Assembly: GCA_022571215.1 (NCBI GenBank)
Contig: JACZYG010000001.1
Span: forward strand, 62,001 to 126,000
Length of the DNA: 64,000 bases
Origin: Fidelibacterota bacterium
GTDB lineage: Bacteria; Fidelibacterota; SORT01
Reading direction: 5' to 3'
Shown one piece after another: positions 46,834 through 57,221 of the stretch. Positions within the stretch are counted from its first letter, which is position 1. Every line of letters starts with the position of its first letter. The notes beneath the pieces are model-generated. The model ran no database searches and was not told where the DNA came from. It saw only the letters and a program-made list of their open reading frames with translations. Made by a program: the position numbers and the translations under genes.

Positions 46834-48381
46834 TTATAACGGTATATTACCATGCTTTTTCCTCGGGTTAGAATCTACCTTATTTTCCAAAATTGAAAAC
46901 GCTGATATGAGTTTCTCCCTCGTTTTATGTGGAATAATAATTTCGTCAATATATCCTCTTTCCGCGGCGAGATATGGATTGGCAAATTTTTCCTTGAAAT
47001 CATTTTCGAGGCGCAGTTCTTCGGCTTCAGGATCGTCTGACGCGTTTATCTCTTTTTTGAAGATTATTTCCGTAGCGCCTTTTGCTCCCATCACCGCAAT
47101 TTCAGCGGTTGGCCAGGCAAAATTAAAATCTCCTCTGATATGTTTCGAGTTCATTACATCATATGCTCCACCGTACGCCTTTCTCGTGATCACTGTAATT
47201 TTAGGTACGGTTGCTTCAGAAAACGCGTAAAGGAGTTTCGCTCCATGTTTGATAATGCCCCGCCACTCCTGTTCGGTACCCGGCAGAAAACCGGGGACGT
47301 CCTCAAACACAAGAAGCGGAATATTAAACGCATCACAAAATCGCACAAACCTCGCTGCTTTAATAGACGAATCACAATCTAATACACCTGCTAAATATGC
47401 CGGTTGATTTGCTACTATGCCGATAGATCTACCGTCTAATCGTGAAAATCCGATAGAAATGTTTTTGGCATATTCACTTTGCACCTCGAAATAATTACCA
47501 TCATCAACAACAGCTGTTATCACTTCTTTGATATCGTAAGGTTTCTCAGAACGTTCAGGAATAATAGTGTCCAGTTTTGCATCAGCTCTATCAATAGGGT
47601 CTGTACATTCTATCCTTGGGGGTTCTTCCAAATTATTCTGAGGAATAAAACTCAATAACTCCCTCAGAGTCTCCAAGCACTCTACCTCATTATCGCTTGT
47701 GAAATGACTTACTCCGCTCTTTTGAGCGTGAGTTGCGGCGCCGCCAAGCTCTTCGGATGATATTTCCTCATGAGTCACCGTTTTAACCACATTGGGGCCC
47801 GTGACAAACATGTAGGAAAGATTTTTGACCATCAGTATAAAATCTGTTATCGCCGGAGAATACACCGCTCCACCCGCGCAAGGTCCCATTATCGCGGAGA
47901 TCTGAGGAATAACCCCCGAATACATCGTGTTCAAGAGAAAAATATCAGCATAACCCGCAAGGCTTACAATCCCTTCCTGTATCCTCGCTCCGCCCGAATC
48001 GTTCAAACCTATGACGGGAGCTCCTACTTTGCCCGCCATCTCAATTAATTTACATATTTTTTCCGCATGAGCTTCCGCAAGAGAACCTCCGAATACCGTG
48101 AAGTCCTGACTATAAACAAATACCTTTCTACCGTTGATCAATCCATATCCGGTGACAACGCCGTCACCCAAATATCTCTTATCCTCCAATCCAAAATCAT
48201 GAGACCTGTGACGAACGAACATTCCAATTTCGTTGAAACTTCCTTCGTCAAGTAAGATGTCAAGTCGTTCACGCGCGGTCATTTTACCTTTATCATGCTG
48301 CGCTTTTATCCGATCTTCACCGCCACCCAACATCGCCTCAGCACGGAGTTCCACTAACTTTTTAGTTTTGGTATCAGTCAT
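46834..48381 (-). CDS. Acyl-CoA (propionyl/methylmalonyl) carboxyltransferase subunit
   Basis: About 515 residues, a biotin-dependent carboxylase beta subunit with the two crotonase-like halves. Motifs include [27 protein letters not shown] at the start, [24 protein letters not shown] and [11 protein letters not shown], closest to propionyl-CoA carboxylase PccB. It also resembles the carboxyltransferase of methylmalonyl-CoA decarboxylase. No biotin carboxylase gene is adjacent. The start at 48381 avoids overlap with the upstream gene and matches the usual family N-terminus; an ATG at 48420 overlaps it by 25 bases. Pairing with the B12-binding mutase subunit gene suggests a propionate / methylmalonyl-CoA route. 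Confidence 0.9.
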   Translation of the reverse strand: MTDTKTKKLVELRAEAMLGGGEDRIKAQHDKGKMTARERLDILLDEGSFNEIGMFVRHRSHDFGLEDKRYLGDGVVTGYGLINGRKVFVYSQDFTVFGGSLAEAHAEKICKLIEMAGKVGAPVIGLNDSGGARIQEGIVSLAGYADIFLLNTMYSGVIPQISAIMGPCAGGAVYSPAITDFILMVKNLSYMFVTGPNVVKTVTHEEISSEELGGAATHAQKSGVSHFTSDNEVECLETLRELLSFIPQNNLEEPPRIECTDPIDRADAKLDTIIPERSEKPYDIKEVITAVVDDGNYFEVQSEYAKNISIGFSRLDGRSIGIVANQPAYLAGVLDCDSSIKAARFVRFCDAFNIPLLVFEDVPGFLPGTEQEWRGIIKHGAKLLYAFSEATVPKITVITRKAYGGAYDVMNSKHIRGDFNFAWPTAEIAVMGAKGATEIIFKKEINASDDPEAEELRLENDFKEKFANPYLAAERGYIDEIIIPHKTREKLISAFSILENKVDSNPRKKHGNIPL

Positions 48382-48395
48382 CCGATTCAGTTTAC

Positions 48396-48800
48396 CTATG
48401 GGCGATTCTTTGAAACCCATCCCCTAATATAATCAACTCCCTCGGACAATTTAGTGCCGGGTCCGAATAATCTGCCTACCCCCATCTCTTTTAATTCATC
48501 CATATCTTTTTCCGGAATTATACCGCCGCCGGTCAAAAGGACATCATCGATTTTCAATTCCTTCATCAGTTTTAAAACTTCCGGAAAAATCGTCATATGC
48601 GCGCCCGAGAGAATACTAAGGGAAATTACATCTACGTCCTCTTGAACAGCGGCATTTACTATCATTTCCGGTGTTTGCCTCAGACCGAGATATATTACTT
48701 CCATTCCTGCATCTCTTAACGAGCTTGCGATTACCTTTGCTCCCCTGTCGTGTCCGTCAAGACCGGGTTTTGCTATGATTACTCTTATCTTCTTTTCCAA
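48396..48800 (-). CDS. Methylmalonyl-CoA mutase, cobalamin-binding (small) subunit
   Basis: 134-residue B12-binding domain protein. It has the DxHxxG cobalamin motif [15 protein letters not shown], then [15 protein letters not shown] and [12 protein letters not shown], the standard mutase C-terminal domain. In several bacteria the large subunit is a separate gene, which is not in this window. TTG start with GAGGG upstream. It is followed by the carboxyltransferase gene, which fits interconversion of propionyl-CoA, methylmalonyl-CoA and succinyl-CoA. It could instead serve another B12 mutase. Confidence 0.9.
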   Translation of the reverse strand: MEKKIRVIIAKPGLDGHDRGAKVIASSLRDAGMEVIYLGLRQTPEMIVNAAVQEDVDVISLSILSGAHMTIFPEVLKLMKELKIDDVLLTGGGIIPEKDMDELKEMGVGRLFGPGTKLSEGVDYIRGWVSKNRP

Positions 48801-48809
48801 TTTGCCCTC

Positions 48810-49265
48810 TTACGCCTTTGACAAAAGATCTGTGTCCAGAGTAATAGTTACGGGTCCGCTATTCATAATATCAACATCCATCATTGCTCCGAATTTACCC
48901 GTCTGAACTTTGATGCCCGCATTAAAAATTTGTTCAACGTATTTGAGATACAACTGTTCAGCTTTCTGAGGCGCAGCTGCCATCAAATAATTCGGTCTCC
49001 TGCCCTTTTTGTAGTCCGCGCAAAGAGTGAATTGTGATATCACAAGAGCTTCTCCTCCCACTTCTTTTAATGAAAGATTCATTTTGTCATCTTTATCATT
49101 GAATATTCTCAAATTCACTGTCTTATCTGCCAATTTTTCCACCTCTTGAACAGTATCGCTTTCAAGGATTCCTATCAAGATTACCAACCCCTTACCAATT
49201 TCGCCAACAATTTCTTCCTTAACTCTCACCCGCCCTTCCGAGACCCGCTGTAAAACCGCAATCAT
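48810..49265 (-). CDS. dtd: D-aminoacyl-tRNA deacylase
   Basis: Cytoplasmic proofreading enzyme of 151 residues that removes D-amino acids (and glycine from tRNA-Ala). Both signature motifs are present: SQFTLCADYKKGRRP near residue 77 and NSGPVTITLDT near 137, which form the cross-subunit active site. Length is typical. It follows dnaE by three bases on the same strand with no clear ribosome-binding site, so translation is probably coupled. Nothing unusual seen. Confidence 0.96.
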   Translation of the reverse strand: MIAVLQRVSEGRVRVKEEIVGEIGKGLVILIGILESDTVQEVEKLADKTVNLRIFNDKDDKMNLSLKEVGGEALVISQFTLCADYKKGRRPNYLMAAAPQKAEQLYLKYVEQIFNAGIKVQTGKFGAMMDVDIMNSGPVTITLDTDLLSKA

Positions 49266-49268
49266 TAT

Positions 49269-52200
49269 TTATAAGGCGGATGTTTCAAGAAGAACGGAAT
49301 CTTTCCCTAAAATCTCCTCTGCCTCGCTGAAGAACGCTTTATTCGGATCAACCGACAGATTGCCCGACATAATATTTTTCACAAATTTCCCATCCATCAA
49401 AATCCTAAACCCAAACCGGCATTTGCCTTTATTTTTACTCGCGACAGCGCTTATCTGATCGATTGTATCCGGCGAATGAACCGCAAGATCTATCGTAAGC
49501 AGAACAGATTCGGTCAGCATCTCGAGCGAATCCTCAAGTAAGATGAATTCATTCACTATAATCTTAACATCAGTCTCATCTCTATTGGAAAGTTTACCGG
49601 AGATCAACACCATTTGATCTTCCTTGCAAATATCTTTATAACGGTCAATTGTATCAGCAAATACTATAAGCTCTACGCTCCCGTCAATCCCCTCAAGCTC
49701 GCAAAACGCCATTTGCCTATTTTTTTTATCAAAATGAATTTTAACATTCGTAAGTATTCCACCTGTCTTTATTATAGAAATAGACTTGGGGGCATCATCA
49801 CCAACAGAATAATTACTGAAAGAACGTAACTCTAAATCATATTTCTGAAGTGGATGCTCATTTAAGTAAAATCCGAATGAACTTAATTCTTTATCGGCAC
49901 GTTCAGAATCACTCCACTCATCAACATCGAGAAGTTTCGGATTACTGTCCGCCACAATGCCTGTGGAAGCGCCGCTAAACAGACTGGTCTGACCTCGACT
50001 GACTTCTGATTGATACCTCTGAGCGAATTCAAGTATCCTGCCGATACTTTCGAATTTTGAAGAACGTTTTCCTTCAAGGGAGTCGAGCGCTCCCGAGCTG
50101 ACCAGAGATTCGAGAACTTTCTTATTAACAAGCCTGAGGTCAACATGCTTCACCAAATCAAATATCGTTTTGAAAGGACCTTCTTTTTCTACCGCTTCTA
50201 CTATTGATTTTGATGCTTTCACGCCGACGTTTTTTATTGCGGCAAGACCGTAACAAATTCTATTTTCGTCTGCCGTATAATATGTATTACTAATTGAAAT
50301 GTCAGGAGGAATAACGTCCAGCTCCATATTTCTACACTCTTTAATCAGAATATTCAGTCTGTCGGTATCGGTCATCTCGCTCGTCATGGTTGCCGCCATA
50401 AATTCAGCAGGATATTTTGATTTCAAATATGCTGTGCGGTAGGCGATTAGAGCGTATGCTGCCGAATGACTCTTGTTGAATCCGTATTGAGCAAATTTCT
50501 CAAGCAGCGCCCAAAGATCAACGGCTAATTTATTGTCGAGGTTGTTTTTACTGGCGTTTTCGAGGAAGTGCTCCTTCTGCTCATCCATGAGCTCTTGTTT
50601 TTTCTTGCCCATGGCTGAACGCATCGTATCCGCTTGAGCGAGGCTCATTCCCGCCAATTCGTTCGCTATCCGCATGACCTGTTCTTGATAAACAATGATT
50701 CCGTATGTCTCTTTCAAAATAGGTTCGAGATCCGGATGCAAATACTCAATCTTCTTTTTACCGTGTTTTCTCTGAATAAATTCAGTGATATTTTCCATCG
50801 GACCAGGTCTGTATAAGGCATTTACGGCGATAAGATCTTCCAATTTAGTTGGCTTTAACCTCTTTAGCGTATCACGCATTCCGGGTGACTCAAACTGGAA
50901 GACGCCTATCGTTTTACCCTTCGTAAATAGATCATATACATCCTTATCATCCAACGGTATATCTTCAAGAACTAACTCGATATCCTTCTCTTTTAACATA
51001 TCAAGAGTCTTCTTCAGGACTGTCAGCGTGCGTAATCCAAGGAAATCCATTTTAAGTAAGCCGATGGAATCGAGCATCTTCATGTCGTACTGAGTTGTAA
51101 TTTCGTCCGCAGCCGATTTGTATAGCGGAACAAAATCCAATAAATTACCGGGGGTGATGACTACGCCGGCGGCATGTATCGAAGCGTGTCTGCTCATCCC
51201 TTCCAATAATTTAGAATATTCCATCAATTTGCGATGAGTTTCATCTTTCTTCACGGATTCGGCTAATTCGGGGACTTTTTCCATTGCGCCTTCAAGCGTG
51301 ACACCCGGTCCTGCCGGAACGAGTTTTGCAATTGCGTCAACTTCTGAATAGGGTATATTCAATACCCGACCGACATCCCTTATCGCCGCGCGCGCCTTCA
51401 TGGTACCAAATGTGATTATCTGAGTGACCGAGTCTTTTCCAAATCGTTCTTTGATATAGCTAATTACCTCGCCGCGCCGTTCATAACAAAAATCTATATC
51501 TATATCCGGCATACTGATCCTGTCGGGATTTAAAAACCGCTCAAATATCAGTCCGTATTGAAGAGGATCGATATCGGTGATGCCTAATGCGTAAGATACC
51601 ACGCTTCCAGCCGCTGAACCTCTACCGGGACCGACTGGTATCCCGCTCTTTTTTGCAAAATTTATAAAGTCGTTGACAATTAAGAAATAACCCGGAAATC
51701 CCATCTTATTTATAGTATCTATCTCATGCCGGACTCTTTTTTTGATAGTCTCGTCTACTGTTTCATACCTTTCTTCAACTCCCTTCCAAACTAAATTTTC
51801 GAGGTAACTTTCAGGAGTGCTCTCGTTTTCAGGGAGAGGGAAATTCGGCATATGAAACGTATCGGTTTCAAGGTCAAGATTGCAGCGTTCGGCTAATTCG
51901 ATAGTATTCGTAATCGCCTCAGGCAATTCCTTAAAGAGAGCAGCCATTTCATCAGGGTCTTTGAAATAAAAATTGTCTGAACTGTACTTCAGACGATCGG
52001 TGTCGGCAAGAGTCTTCCCCGTTTGCAGGCAGAGTAATACATCGTGCGCCTCTGCATGTTCCCTTTTCAGATAATGACAATCATTACTTGCTATCAGCGG
52101 TATATCAAGTTTCTTCGCTATTCTCGGCACTTCCCTCAGAATTATTTCATCCTCGGGCATCCCATGGTTCTGGACTTCCAGGTAGAAGTTTCCATTGAAG

Positions 52201-52703
52201 ATGGATTTATACTCTTCTGCTACCGCGAGCGCGGCATCTATATCTCCATTCACCAAATTGAATCCTACCTCACCGCTGAGGCACCCGGAAGAACAGATCA
52301 GCCCTTCACTGTACTCACGCAGCAGTTCCTTGTCAATTCTCGGCTTGTAATAAAAACCCTCAAGATAAGCAAGACTTGAAAGTTTCATCAGATTAGCGTA
52401 ACCGGTTTTGTCCTTAGCGATCAATAACAGATGGTAAGATTGTTTTTCACGTCTCCCCGGTGTGGAGGACTTTTCGAATCGCGTGCGTGGAGCGACGTAT
52501 GCCTCCATGCCTATAAGCGGAATTATTCCTTTTTTCTTTGCGCTCTTATAAAATTGGATTGCTCCGAACATATTGCCGTGATCGGTCAGCGCGACAGCGG
52601 GCATATCAAAATCTGCGGCTGCATCCACAATAGATTGAATTTTAAAGGCTCCGTCAAGCAAACTGTAATCGGAATGATTGTGCAGATGAACGAAATTACT
52701 CAT
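49269..52703 (-). CDS. dnaE: DNA polymerase III alpha subunit
   Basis: Replicative polymerase, 1144 residues. The N-terminal PHP domain has HLHNHSDYSLLDGA and HYLKREHAEAHD. The palm has GPGRGSAAGSVVSYALGITDIDP and the catalytic aspartates in PDIDIDF. Then come the finger domain with FGMMK-like GTMKARAAIRDVGRV and GFNKSHSAAYALIAYRTA, a helix-hairpin-helix part and a C-terminal OB fold. This is the DnaE1 arrangement. Start ATG preceded by CGGAA. It lies four bases before ubiA's stop on the same strand and three bases after, so the genes are tightly packed. Confidence 0.97.
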   Translation of the reverse strand: MSNFVHLHNHSDYSLLDGAFKIQSIVDAAADFDMPAVALTDHGNMFGAIQFYKSAKKKGIIPLIGMEAYVAPRTRFEKSSTPGRREKQSYHLLLIAKDKTGYANLMKLSSLAYLEGFYYKPRIDKELLREYSEGLICSSGCLSGEVGFNLVNGDIDAALAVAEEYKSIFNGNFYLEVQNHGMPEDEIILREVPRIAKKLDIPLIASNDCHYLKREHAEAHDVLLCLQTGKTLADTDRLKYSSDNFYFKDPDEMAALFKELPEAITNTIELAERCNLDLETDTFHMPNFPLPENESTPESYLENLVWKGVEERYETVDETIKKRVRHEIDTINKMGFPGYFLIVNDFINFAKKSGIPVGPGRGSAAGSVVSYALGITDIDPLQYGLIFERFLNPDRISMPDIDIDFCYERRGEVISYIKERFGKDSVTQIITFGTMKARAAIRDVGRVLNIPYSEVDAIAKLVPAGPGVTLEGAMEKVPELAESVKKDETHRKLMEYSKLLEGMSRHASIHAAGVVITPGNLLDFVPLYKSAADEITTQYDMKMLDSIGLLKMDFLGLRTLTVLKKTLDMLKEKDIELVLEDIPLDDKDVYDLFTKGKTIGVFQFESPGMRDTLKRLKPTKLEDLIAVNALYRPGPMENITEFIQRKHGKKKIEYLHPDLEPILKETYGIIVYQEQVMRIANELAGMSLAQADTMRSAMGKKKQELMDEQKEHFLENASKNNLDNKLAVDLWALLEKFAQYGFNKSHSAAYALIAYRTAYLKSKYPAEFMAATMTSEMTDTDRLNILIKECRNMELDVIPPDISISNTYYTADENRICYGLAAIKNVGVKASKSIVEAVEKEGPFKTIFDLVKHVDLRLVNKKVLESLVSSGALDSLEGKRSSKFESIGRILEFAQRYQSEVSRGQTSLFSGASTGIVADSNPKLLDVDEWSDSERADKELSSFGFYLNEHPLQKYDLELRSFSNYSVGDDAPKSISIIKTGGILTNVKIHFDKKNRQMAFCELEGIDGSVELIVFADTIDRYKDICKEDQMVLISGKLSNRDETDVKIIVNEFILLEDSLEMLTESVLLTIDLAVHSPDTIDQISAVASKNKGKCRFGFRILMDGKFVKNIMSGNLSVDPNKAFFSEAEEILGKDSVLLETSAL

Positions 52704-53542
52704 ATCGTTCCGAGGTAAATTGACGTTAACCCAATCAGCATGTCAGCTTTCAAAATTGTGTTAAGTCTCTTCAGGTTCACGCTATCAGAATTTCTCCGGG
52801 CAGATATCATGGTATACACTAAAACAAGGTCAACTCCGACCAAAACTACAACTAAATAAACTATATTGTATAGCTCGTAAAGGAAAGGTAAAAATGTGAA
52901 AATTATCAATAAACCAAAGGAAAATCCCGCTAATTTCAATGAAGCCTCAACTCCGTATCTAAGTGGGAAGGTCCTTAGTCCCGCCTTTGAATCACCTTCC
53001 ATATCTTCTATGTCTTTCAGTACCTCCCTACCAAAATGAAAAAAGAAAGAGAAGAGCGCGGGTATCAATGATTCTTTGACTCTTCCTACCGCTACTCCAC
53101 CGTAAATAAATGTTAATGACGTCAAAGAAGCTACCGTCAAATTTCCCCAGAACAGTGTTTTCTTCAGCCAGGCTGAATAGATATAAGTGAGTAGTACTGC
53201 GGCTACCGCTATATAAAAAGCCTTTCTGTTCACAAATAAAGAAGCGTTGATCCCTCCGATGTAGAGCACAAATGCCGTCCATTTAGCGGAAGTTCTTGTT
53301 GCGATACCTGAAGGTATCGGGCGGTAGGGTTTATTTATCCGGTCAGATTCAACATCAAAATAATCATTGATAGAGTTTGCGCCTGCGGTTATCAAGGCTC
53401 CGCTCAGGCAAGCGCTCGCTAATGCGAAAGCCGGTTCTAAATTTCCCGTGAGAAACGCGCCGAAGAATACCGACAGTCCGCCGATAGCGGCATTGTGCGG
53501 ACGTGAAAGACGAAAATACGCTTTTAAAGAGCCTTCTTGCAG
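52700..53542 (-). CDS. UbiA-family prenyltransferase with non-canonical start
   Basis: Membrane prenyltransferase of about 280 residues. The first Asp-rich motif is NDYFDVESDRINKPYRP and the second DIEDMEGDSKAGLRTFP. The sequence resembles the geranylgeranylglyceryl-phosphate geranylgeranyltransferase (DGGGP synthase) branch. The first TTG (53395) would remove the first membrane helix. In frame upstream lies LKAYFRLSRPHNAAIGGLSVFFGAF, a normal UbiA N-terminus, with no ATG, GTG or TTG to start it. Options are a CTG at 53542 (GAGG five bases upstream) or an ATT at 53584 (GAGG seven bases upstream). The coordinates use the CTG. Confidence 0.82.
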   Translation of the reverse strand: MQEGSLKAYFRLSRPHNAAIGGLSVFFGAFLTGNLEPAFALASACLSGALITAGANSINDYFDVESDRINKPYRPIPSGIATRTSAKWTAFVLYIGGINASLFVNRKAFYIAVAAVLLTYIYSAWLKKTLFWGNLTVASLTSLTFIYGGVAVGRVKESLIPALFSFFFHFGREVLKDIEDMEGDSKAGLRTFPLRYGVEASLKLAGFSFGLLIIFTFLPFLYELYNIVYLVVVLVGVDLVLVYTMISARRNSDSVNLKRLNTILKADMLIGLTSIYLGTI

Positions 53543-53753
53543 TCTGTCCTCAAAGTAAAAATTAGCATATTCATCCGAGGGAATTATGGGTCCTCAGAAT
53601 ATCAGTTTCTATATTACGGAACTAATCACTGTTTTTCATTAACTATTTGCGGTTAGAAAAAAATTTTACTCAAACAAAGAGGATGGCATTGTTAAGGTAA
53701 TCGCTTCATTACAAGTGACTCTGACCACACCAATAATACAACCACCCCTTTAT

Positions 53754-53893
53754 CCCCTCCTTTGGAAGGAGGGGACGAAATATTCCCCTCTATCAACCAG
53801 CCCGACATTAGTCTGGCGGGGAGGGGTGTTCCGAAGGAACTCTCCAAGGGAGTCCTTCGTGACCCACGGAGGAGTTTATCCCGATTTATCGGG
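53754..53893. repeat. Cluster of GC-rich hairpins between prmC and ubiA
   Basis: A 9-bp stem (53754-53774, CCCCTCCTT/AAGGAGGGG) is followed by CCCCTC...GAGGGG (53785-53826, with inner CCAG/CTGG). Next comes a stem around GAAGGAACTC with GAGTCCTTC, and finally CCCGAT-TT-ATCGGG near 53880-53893. It lies downstream of prmC and upstream of ubiA on the minus strand. The strong palindromic make-up resembles dispersed non-coding repeats and may end prmC transcription. The rest of the 53585-53992 gap shows no gene. Confidence 0.6.
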
Positions 53894-53992
53894 AGAGTGT
53901 GTAAAGAGTTGCGCTTTTAACGACCTGATTTTCCTTATCGTAGCAGTCAGGGATTGCCCGCATTTCTGATATTTTCCAAACAGAGGGTCTAT

Positions 53993-54883
53993 TTAACTTT
54001 TATGATTCTCAAGAACTCCCGACGCAAATCGGGCATGTGAATTATAGTCTGATTCTACCTCGATGTTCGAGTAACCCGCTTCAGATAACATTTTTTTAAG
54101 CGGTTCGGATTGCCTGTTACCGCCTATCTCTATCAGTATAATTCCGTTTTCATTTAAACGACCCATAGACAGATTTATAACTTCCTTGATCATATCAAGA
54201 CCATCTGAAAAGTCCGTAAGAGCAGATTCGGGTTCCCACTCTCTAATATCGGCAGAGAGAGAACTCATCGTGTCTAAAGAAATATAAGGGGGGTTTGAAA
54301 TTATCATATCATAACCGGAATGGCTAAATTCATCAGACTTGATGTTATGGACAAAGAACTCAATTCTGTCGGCAACCTCATTTTCTTCGGCATTTTGCTT
54401 CGCAACGTCTATTGCCTCTGCGCTCAGGTCTATAGCCGTAACTACCGCGGCAGGCAGGAATTTAGCTAGCGCAATTGCTATGTTTCCGCTGCCGGTGCCT
54501 ACATCAAGAATTTTGAGAGCCTTGCCGTTATGTGATTTTAACCGTTCGAGAGCGATCTCAACAAGCTGTTCCGTTTCAGGGCGTGGAATCAAAACGTTTT
54601 TATCAACGTTAAGTCTGATTCCCATAAAATCCACCTCACCTATTATATACTGAAGCGGTTTACTGTTCAATCGCTCTTTCAGCAGCGACCGATACTCGTC
54701 TGTTTCGGATTCAGTGAGCAGCCTGTCAAATTGTAGATAAAGTTCTATTCGTTTTTTACTAAGAGTATGCGCAAGCAGCCACTCGGCGTTCAATCGCGGC
54801 GATTCAATTCCTTTGGATTGCAAATATTCTGTTGATTTGTCGAGTATATCTTTGATGTTCAAAGCCTGAGCGTTCTTACCCAT
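53993..54883 (-). CDS. prmC: Release factor glutamine methyltransferase
   Basis: 296-residue SAM-dependent enzyme that methylates the GGQ glutamine of release factors. A helical N-terminal recognition domain is followed by the Rossmann fold (LDVGTGSGNIAIALA) and the catalytic NPPY in IISNPPYISLD near residue 195. It lies six bases after prfA, the standard arrangement, so substrate and modifier are made together. Complete; nothing unusual. Confidence 0.96.
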   Translation of the reverse strand: MGKNAQALNIKDILDKSTEYLQSKGIESPRLNAEWLLAHTLSKKRIELYLQFDRLLTESETDEYRSLLKERLNSKPLQYIIGEVDFMGIRLNVDKNVLIPRPETEQLVEIALERLKSHNGKALKILDVGTGSGNIAIALAKFLPAAVVTAIDLSAEAIDVAKQNAEENEVADRIEFFVHNIKSDEFSHSGYDMIISNPPYISLDTMSSLSADIREWEPESALTDFSDGLDMIKEVINLSMGRLNENGIILIEIGGNRQSEPLKKMLSEAGYSNIEVESDYNSHARFASGVLENHKS

Positions 54884-54888
54884 CAGAC

Positions 54889-55968
54889 TTATTCCGTTTT
54901 GTCTATCTCTTTAAGTAGTTTTGCTCTGAGTTCTCTTTTGTTCGCTTCTATCAATTCGTCCAAATCGCCGTCCATGATCGCATCAAGAGCGTATAAAGTA
55001 AGATTTATCCGGTGGTCTGTACACCTGTTCTGAGGGAAATTGTACGTTCGTACTTTCGCGCTTCGGTCTCCCGAGCCAATCATAAGCTTTCTTTCTGCGG
55101 CAATCTCGCTTTGCTGTTCTTCCTTCATAACTTCCATCAGTCTCGTCCTCAACACTTTTAACGCCTTAGCTTTGTTTTTGTGTTGTGATTTTTCATCCTG
55201 ACATGAAACCACAAGTCCCGTAGGCAGATGAGTTATCCTGACTGCCGAGTCTGTAGTGTTTACGCTTTGTCCGCCCGGTCCGGTTGATCTGTAAACGTCT
55301 ATTTTCAAGTCTCCCGGATTTATGTTAACGTCCACCTCTTCCGCTTCGGGAAGCACCGCCACTGAGGCAGCTGATGTATGGACACGTCCGCTCGTCTCCG
55401 TCACAGGAACTCGCTGGACCCGATGAACTCCGCTTTCAAATTTCAGGTCGCCATATGAACCCTCTGCTTCAACAGAAATTATTATCTCTTTATATCCGCC
55501 CATATTCGTCGGGCTGACGGAAAGCAACTCGAATTTCAATCCCTTTCGCTCAAGATATTTGGTGTACATTCGATACAGATCAGCGGCGAATATCGCAGCC
55601 TCATCTCCTCCTGTGCCTGCCCTGATTTCTATTATCGCTTTTTTTGAATCGTCGGGATCTTTAGGCAGGAGCAGTTCGCGTATCTCTTCTTCCAACGGTT
55701 TCAGATTATCTTTAAGTTCTTTAAGCTCTTCTTCAGCCAGTCCTTTTAGTTCTTCATCTTCACCATTTAGAATCTCCTCATCCTCACTAATACTCTTGCG
55801 AAGTTCTTCTATCTCATTCGCCAATTTCGCAATCGGAGCGATATCGCTTTGCTCTTTAGCAAGCATTCTAAATCGTTTGTTATCAGCCATCACCGCAGGA
55901 TCGCTCATGAGGGTAGTGAGTTCCTCATTCCGTTCTCGTACTTCTTCTATACTTAACAAAGAACTCAT
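54889..55968 (-). CDS. prfA: Peptide chain release factor 1
   Basis: 359 residues. RF1 type is shown by the PVT tripeptide ([15 protein letters not shown]) that reads UAA/UAG, and the peptidyl-transferase GGQ motif lies in [10 protein letters not shown]. The N-terminal helical domain is full length. Its start overlaps the end of the DUF1385 gene by four bases. The rho-rpmE-DUF1385-prfA-prmC order is conserved in several phyla. Confidence 0.98.
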   Translation of the reverse strand: MSSLLSIEEVRERNEELTTLMSDPAVMADNKRFRMLAKEQSDIAPIAKLANEIEELRKSISEDEEILNGEDEELKGLAEEELKELKDNLKPLEEEIRELLLPKDPDDSKKAIIEIRAGTGGDEAAIFAADLYRMYTKYLERKGLKFELLSVSPTNMGGYKEIIISVEAEGSYGDLKFESGVHRVQRVPVTETSGRVHTSAASVAVLPEAEEVDVNINPGDLKIDVYRSTGPGGQSVNTTDSAVRITHLPTGLVVSCQDEKSQHKNKAKALKVLRTRLMEVMKEEQQSEIAAERKLMIGSGDRSAKVRTYNFPQNRCTDHRINLTLYALDAIMDGDLDELIEANKRELRAKLLKEIDKTE

Positions 55969-56924
55969 TGTACCGTATCAGCCTCATATTCATCGCCGAT
56001 ATATTTCTTGTAATCCACGCCCAATGCGGATTTCAGCGCCTCGGCGGCTACTTCAAGCTGCATATCATCAGGTTCTTTGGTTGTCAGTCGTTGTAACCAC
56101 AAACCGGGCGCGACAAGCACTCTCCCTACCGCCGTGGAACCGTATCGCCCTGAAAGTTTAATCGCTTCATAACCCAATCCGGCAACAAACGGTATCATAG
56201 GAAGATGTGTTAGCAGTCTCATCCCAAGGGATATTGAGCCGAGATAGTTAAGTATGATAGAATCAATAAGAGCAAAAACAAAAATTGATACCAACATGAC
56301 TATAAGCAGAAAACTTGTTCCGCATCTTGGATGGAACCGAATAAATTTCTTTGCCTCGGAGGGCAGCAGCTGGCAGCCTCCTTCAAAAGCGAAGATCATC
56401 TTGTGCTCCGCGCCGTGATATCTAAAGAGAATTTTTATATCTTCCATCAAAGATATTGCCCCAATATAACCGAGGAAGAGTGTAATGCGTATCGCTCCGG
56501 ATATAAGATTAAATGAAATCGCATCTTTTTCAATTTCAAAAAGTTTTGTCGTCACCACAAGAGGCAGCACAAAAAATATCCCCAGTCCAACCGCAAGAGC
56601 AAAAAACAACGAAGCTGCTTTCGCTAAACTGCCGGGCTTTGAGTCAACTTTGTCCGGTTCAATATCTTCCATGCTCTTATCGGCTGACCATTGTAACGTG
56701 GCGATGCCAATCTTCAATGTCTCAAATAACGCTATTATTCCACGTAAAACCGGTATGTTGAGGGATTTATGCTTCAGAAGAATTGATTGAAATTCATGTC
56801 GCTCAGTCTCTATCGTTCCATCTGCCCTGCGCACTGATGTTGCATACGCGCCGGGTGCTCTCATCATGATGCCCTCAATTACCGCCTGACCGCCTACAAG
56901 TATCTTTTTCTTTTTTTCTGCCAT
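55965..56924 (-). CDS. DUF1385-family membrane protein
   Basis: 319 residues. The opening [19 protein letters not shown] is the DUF1385 hallmark. The N-terminal 70 residues are soluble and several membrane helices follow (about 100-130, 145-165, 205-240). [11 protein letters not shown] and [13 protein letters not shown] are conserved family motifs with His and Cys that could bind a metal. Function is not established. It lies between rpmE and prfA as in many genomes, suggesting a translation-linked or housekeeping role. Confidence 0.93.
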   Translation of the reverse strand: MAEKKKKILVGGQAVIEGIMMRAPGAYATSVRRADGTIETERHEFQSILLKHKSLNIPVLRGIIALFETLKIGIATLQWSADKSMEDIEPDKVDSKPGSLAKAASLFFALAVGLGIFFVLPLVVTTKLFEIEKDAISFNLISGAIRITLFLGYIGAISLMEDIKILFRYHGAEHKMIFAFEGGCQLLPSEAKKFIRFHPRCGTSFLLIVMLVSIFVFALIDSIILNYLGSISLGMRLLTHLPMIPFVAGLGYEAIKLSGRYGSTAVGRVLVAPGLWLQRLTTKEPDDMQLEVAAEALKSALGVDYKKYIGDEYEADTVQ

Positions 56925-56932
56925 ATCAAATA

Positions 56933-56967
56933 CTAAAACAGGCGTCTGAGAACAATTTTCAGACGCC
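56933..56967 (-). terminator. Intrinsic terminator after rpmE
   Basis: On the minus strand a 9-bp stem GGCGTCTGA/TCAGACGCC (56967-56959 with 56949-56941) with a nine-base loop is followed by TGTTTTAG, 23 bases after the rpmE stop. It sits just upstream of the DUF1385 start, so it may also limit read-through. Confidence 0.75.
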
Positions 56968-56989
56968 CGTTATCAATGTATGCTTACTC

Positions 56990-57205
56990 TTATGCTTCGG
57001 ATTCTTCTTTTATGCCATATTTTTGCCTGTACTTCTCAACTCTACCCGCAGAGTCAACCAACTTCTGTTTCCCCGTGAAAAACGGGTGGCATGCGGAACA
57101 GATCTCGACATGCAGATCGCCGGCAGTCGAGCGTGTTTGGAATGTGTTCCCGCAGGCACAACTAACGGTAGTTAAAGTGTATTCGGGATGAATATCTTTT
57201 TTCAA
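56990..57205 (-). CDS. rpmE: 50S ribosomal protein L31
   Basis: 71-residue ribosomal protein. The opening [19 protein letters not shown] and [20 protein letters not shown] are standard L31. It is the zinc-binding (Cys-containing) form: C16, C18, C36 and C39 (SCACG and CSAC). Start TTG with GGAGG six bases upstream. Followed by a terminator hairpin. Confidence 0.98.
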   Translation of the reverse strand: MKKDIHPEYTLTTVSCACGNTFQTRSTAGDLHVEICSACHPFFTGKQKLVDSAGRVEKYRQKYGIKEESEA

Positions 57206-57221
57206 TTCAGACCTCCAAATT

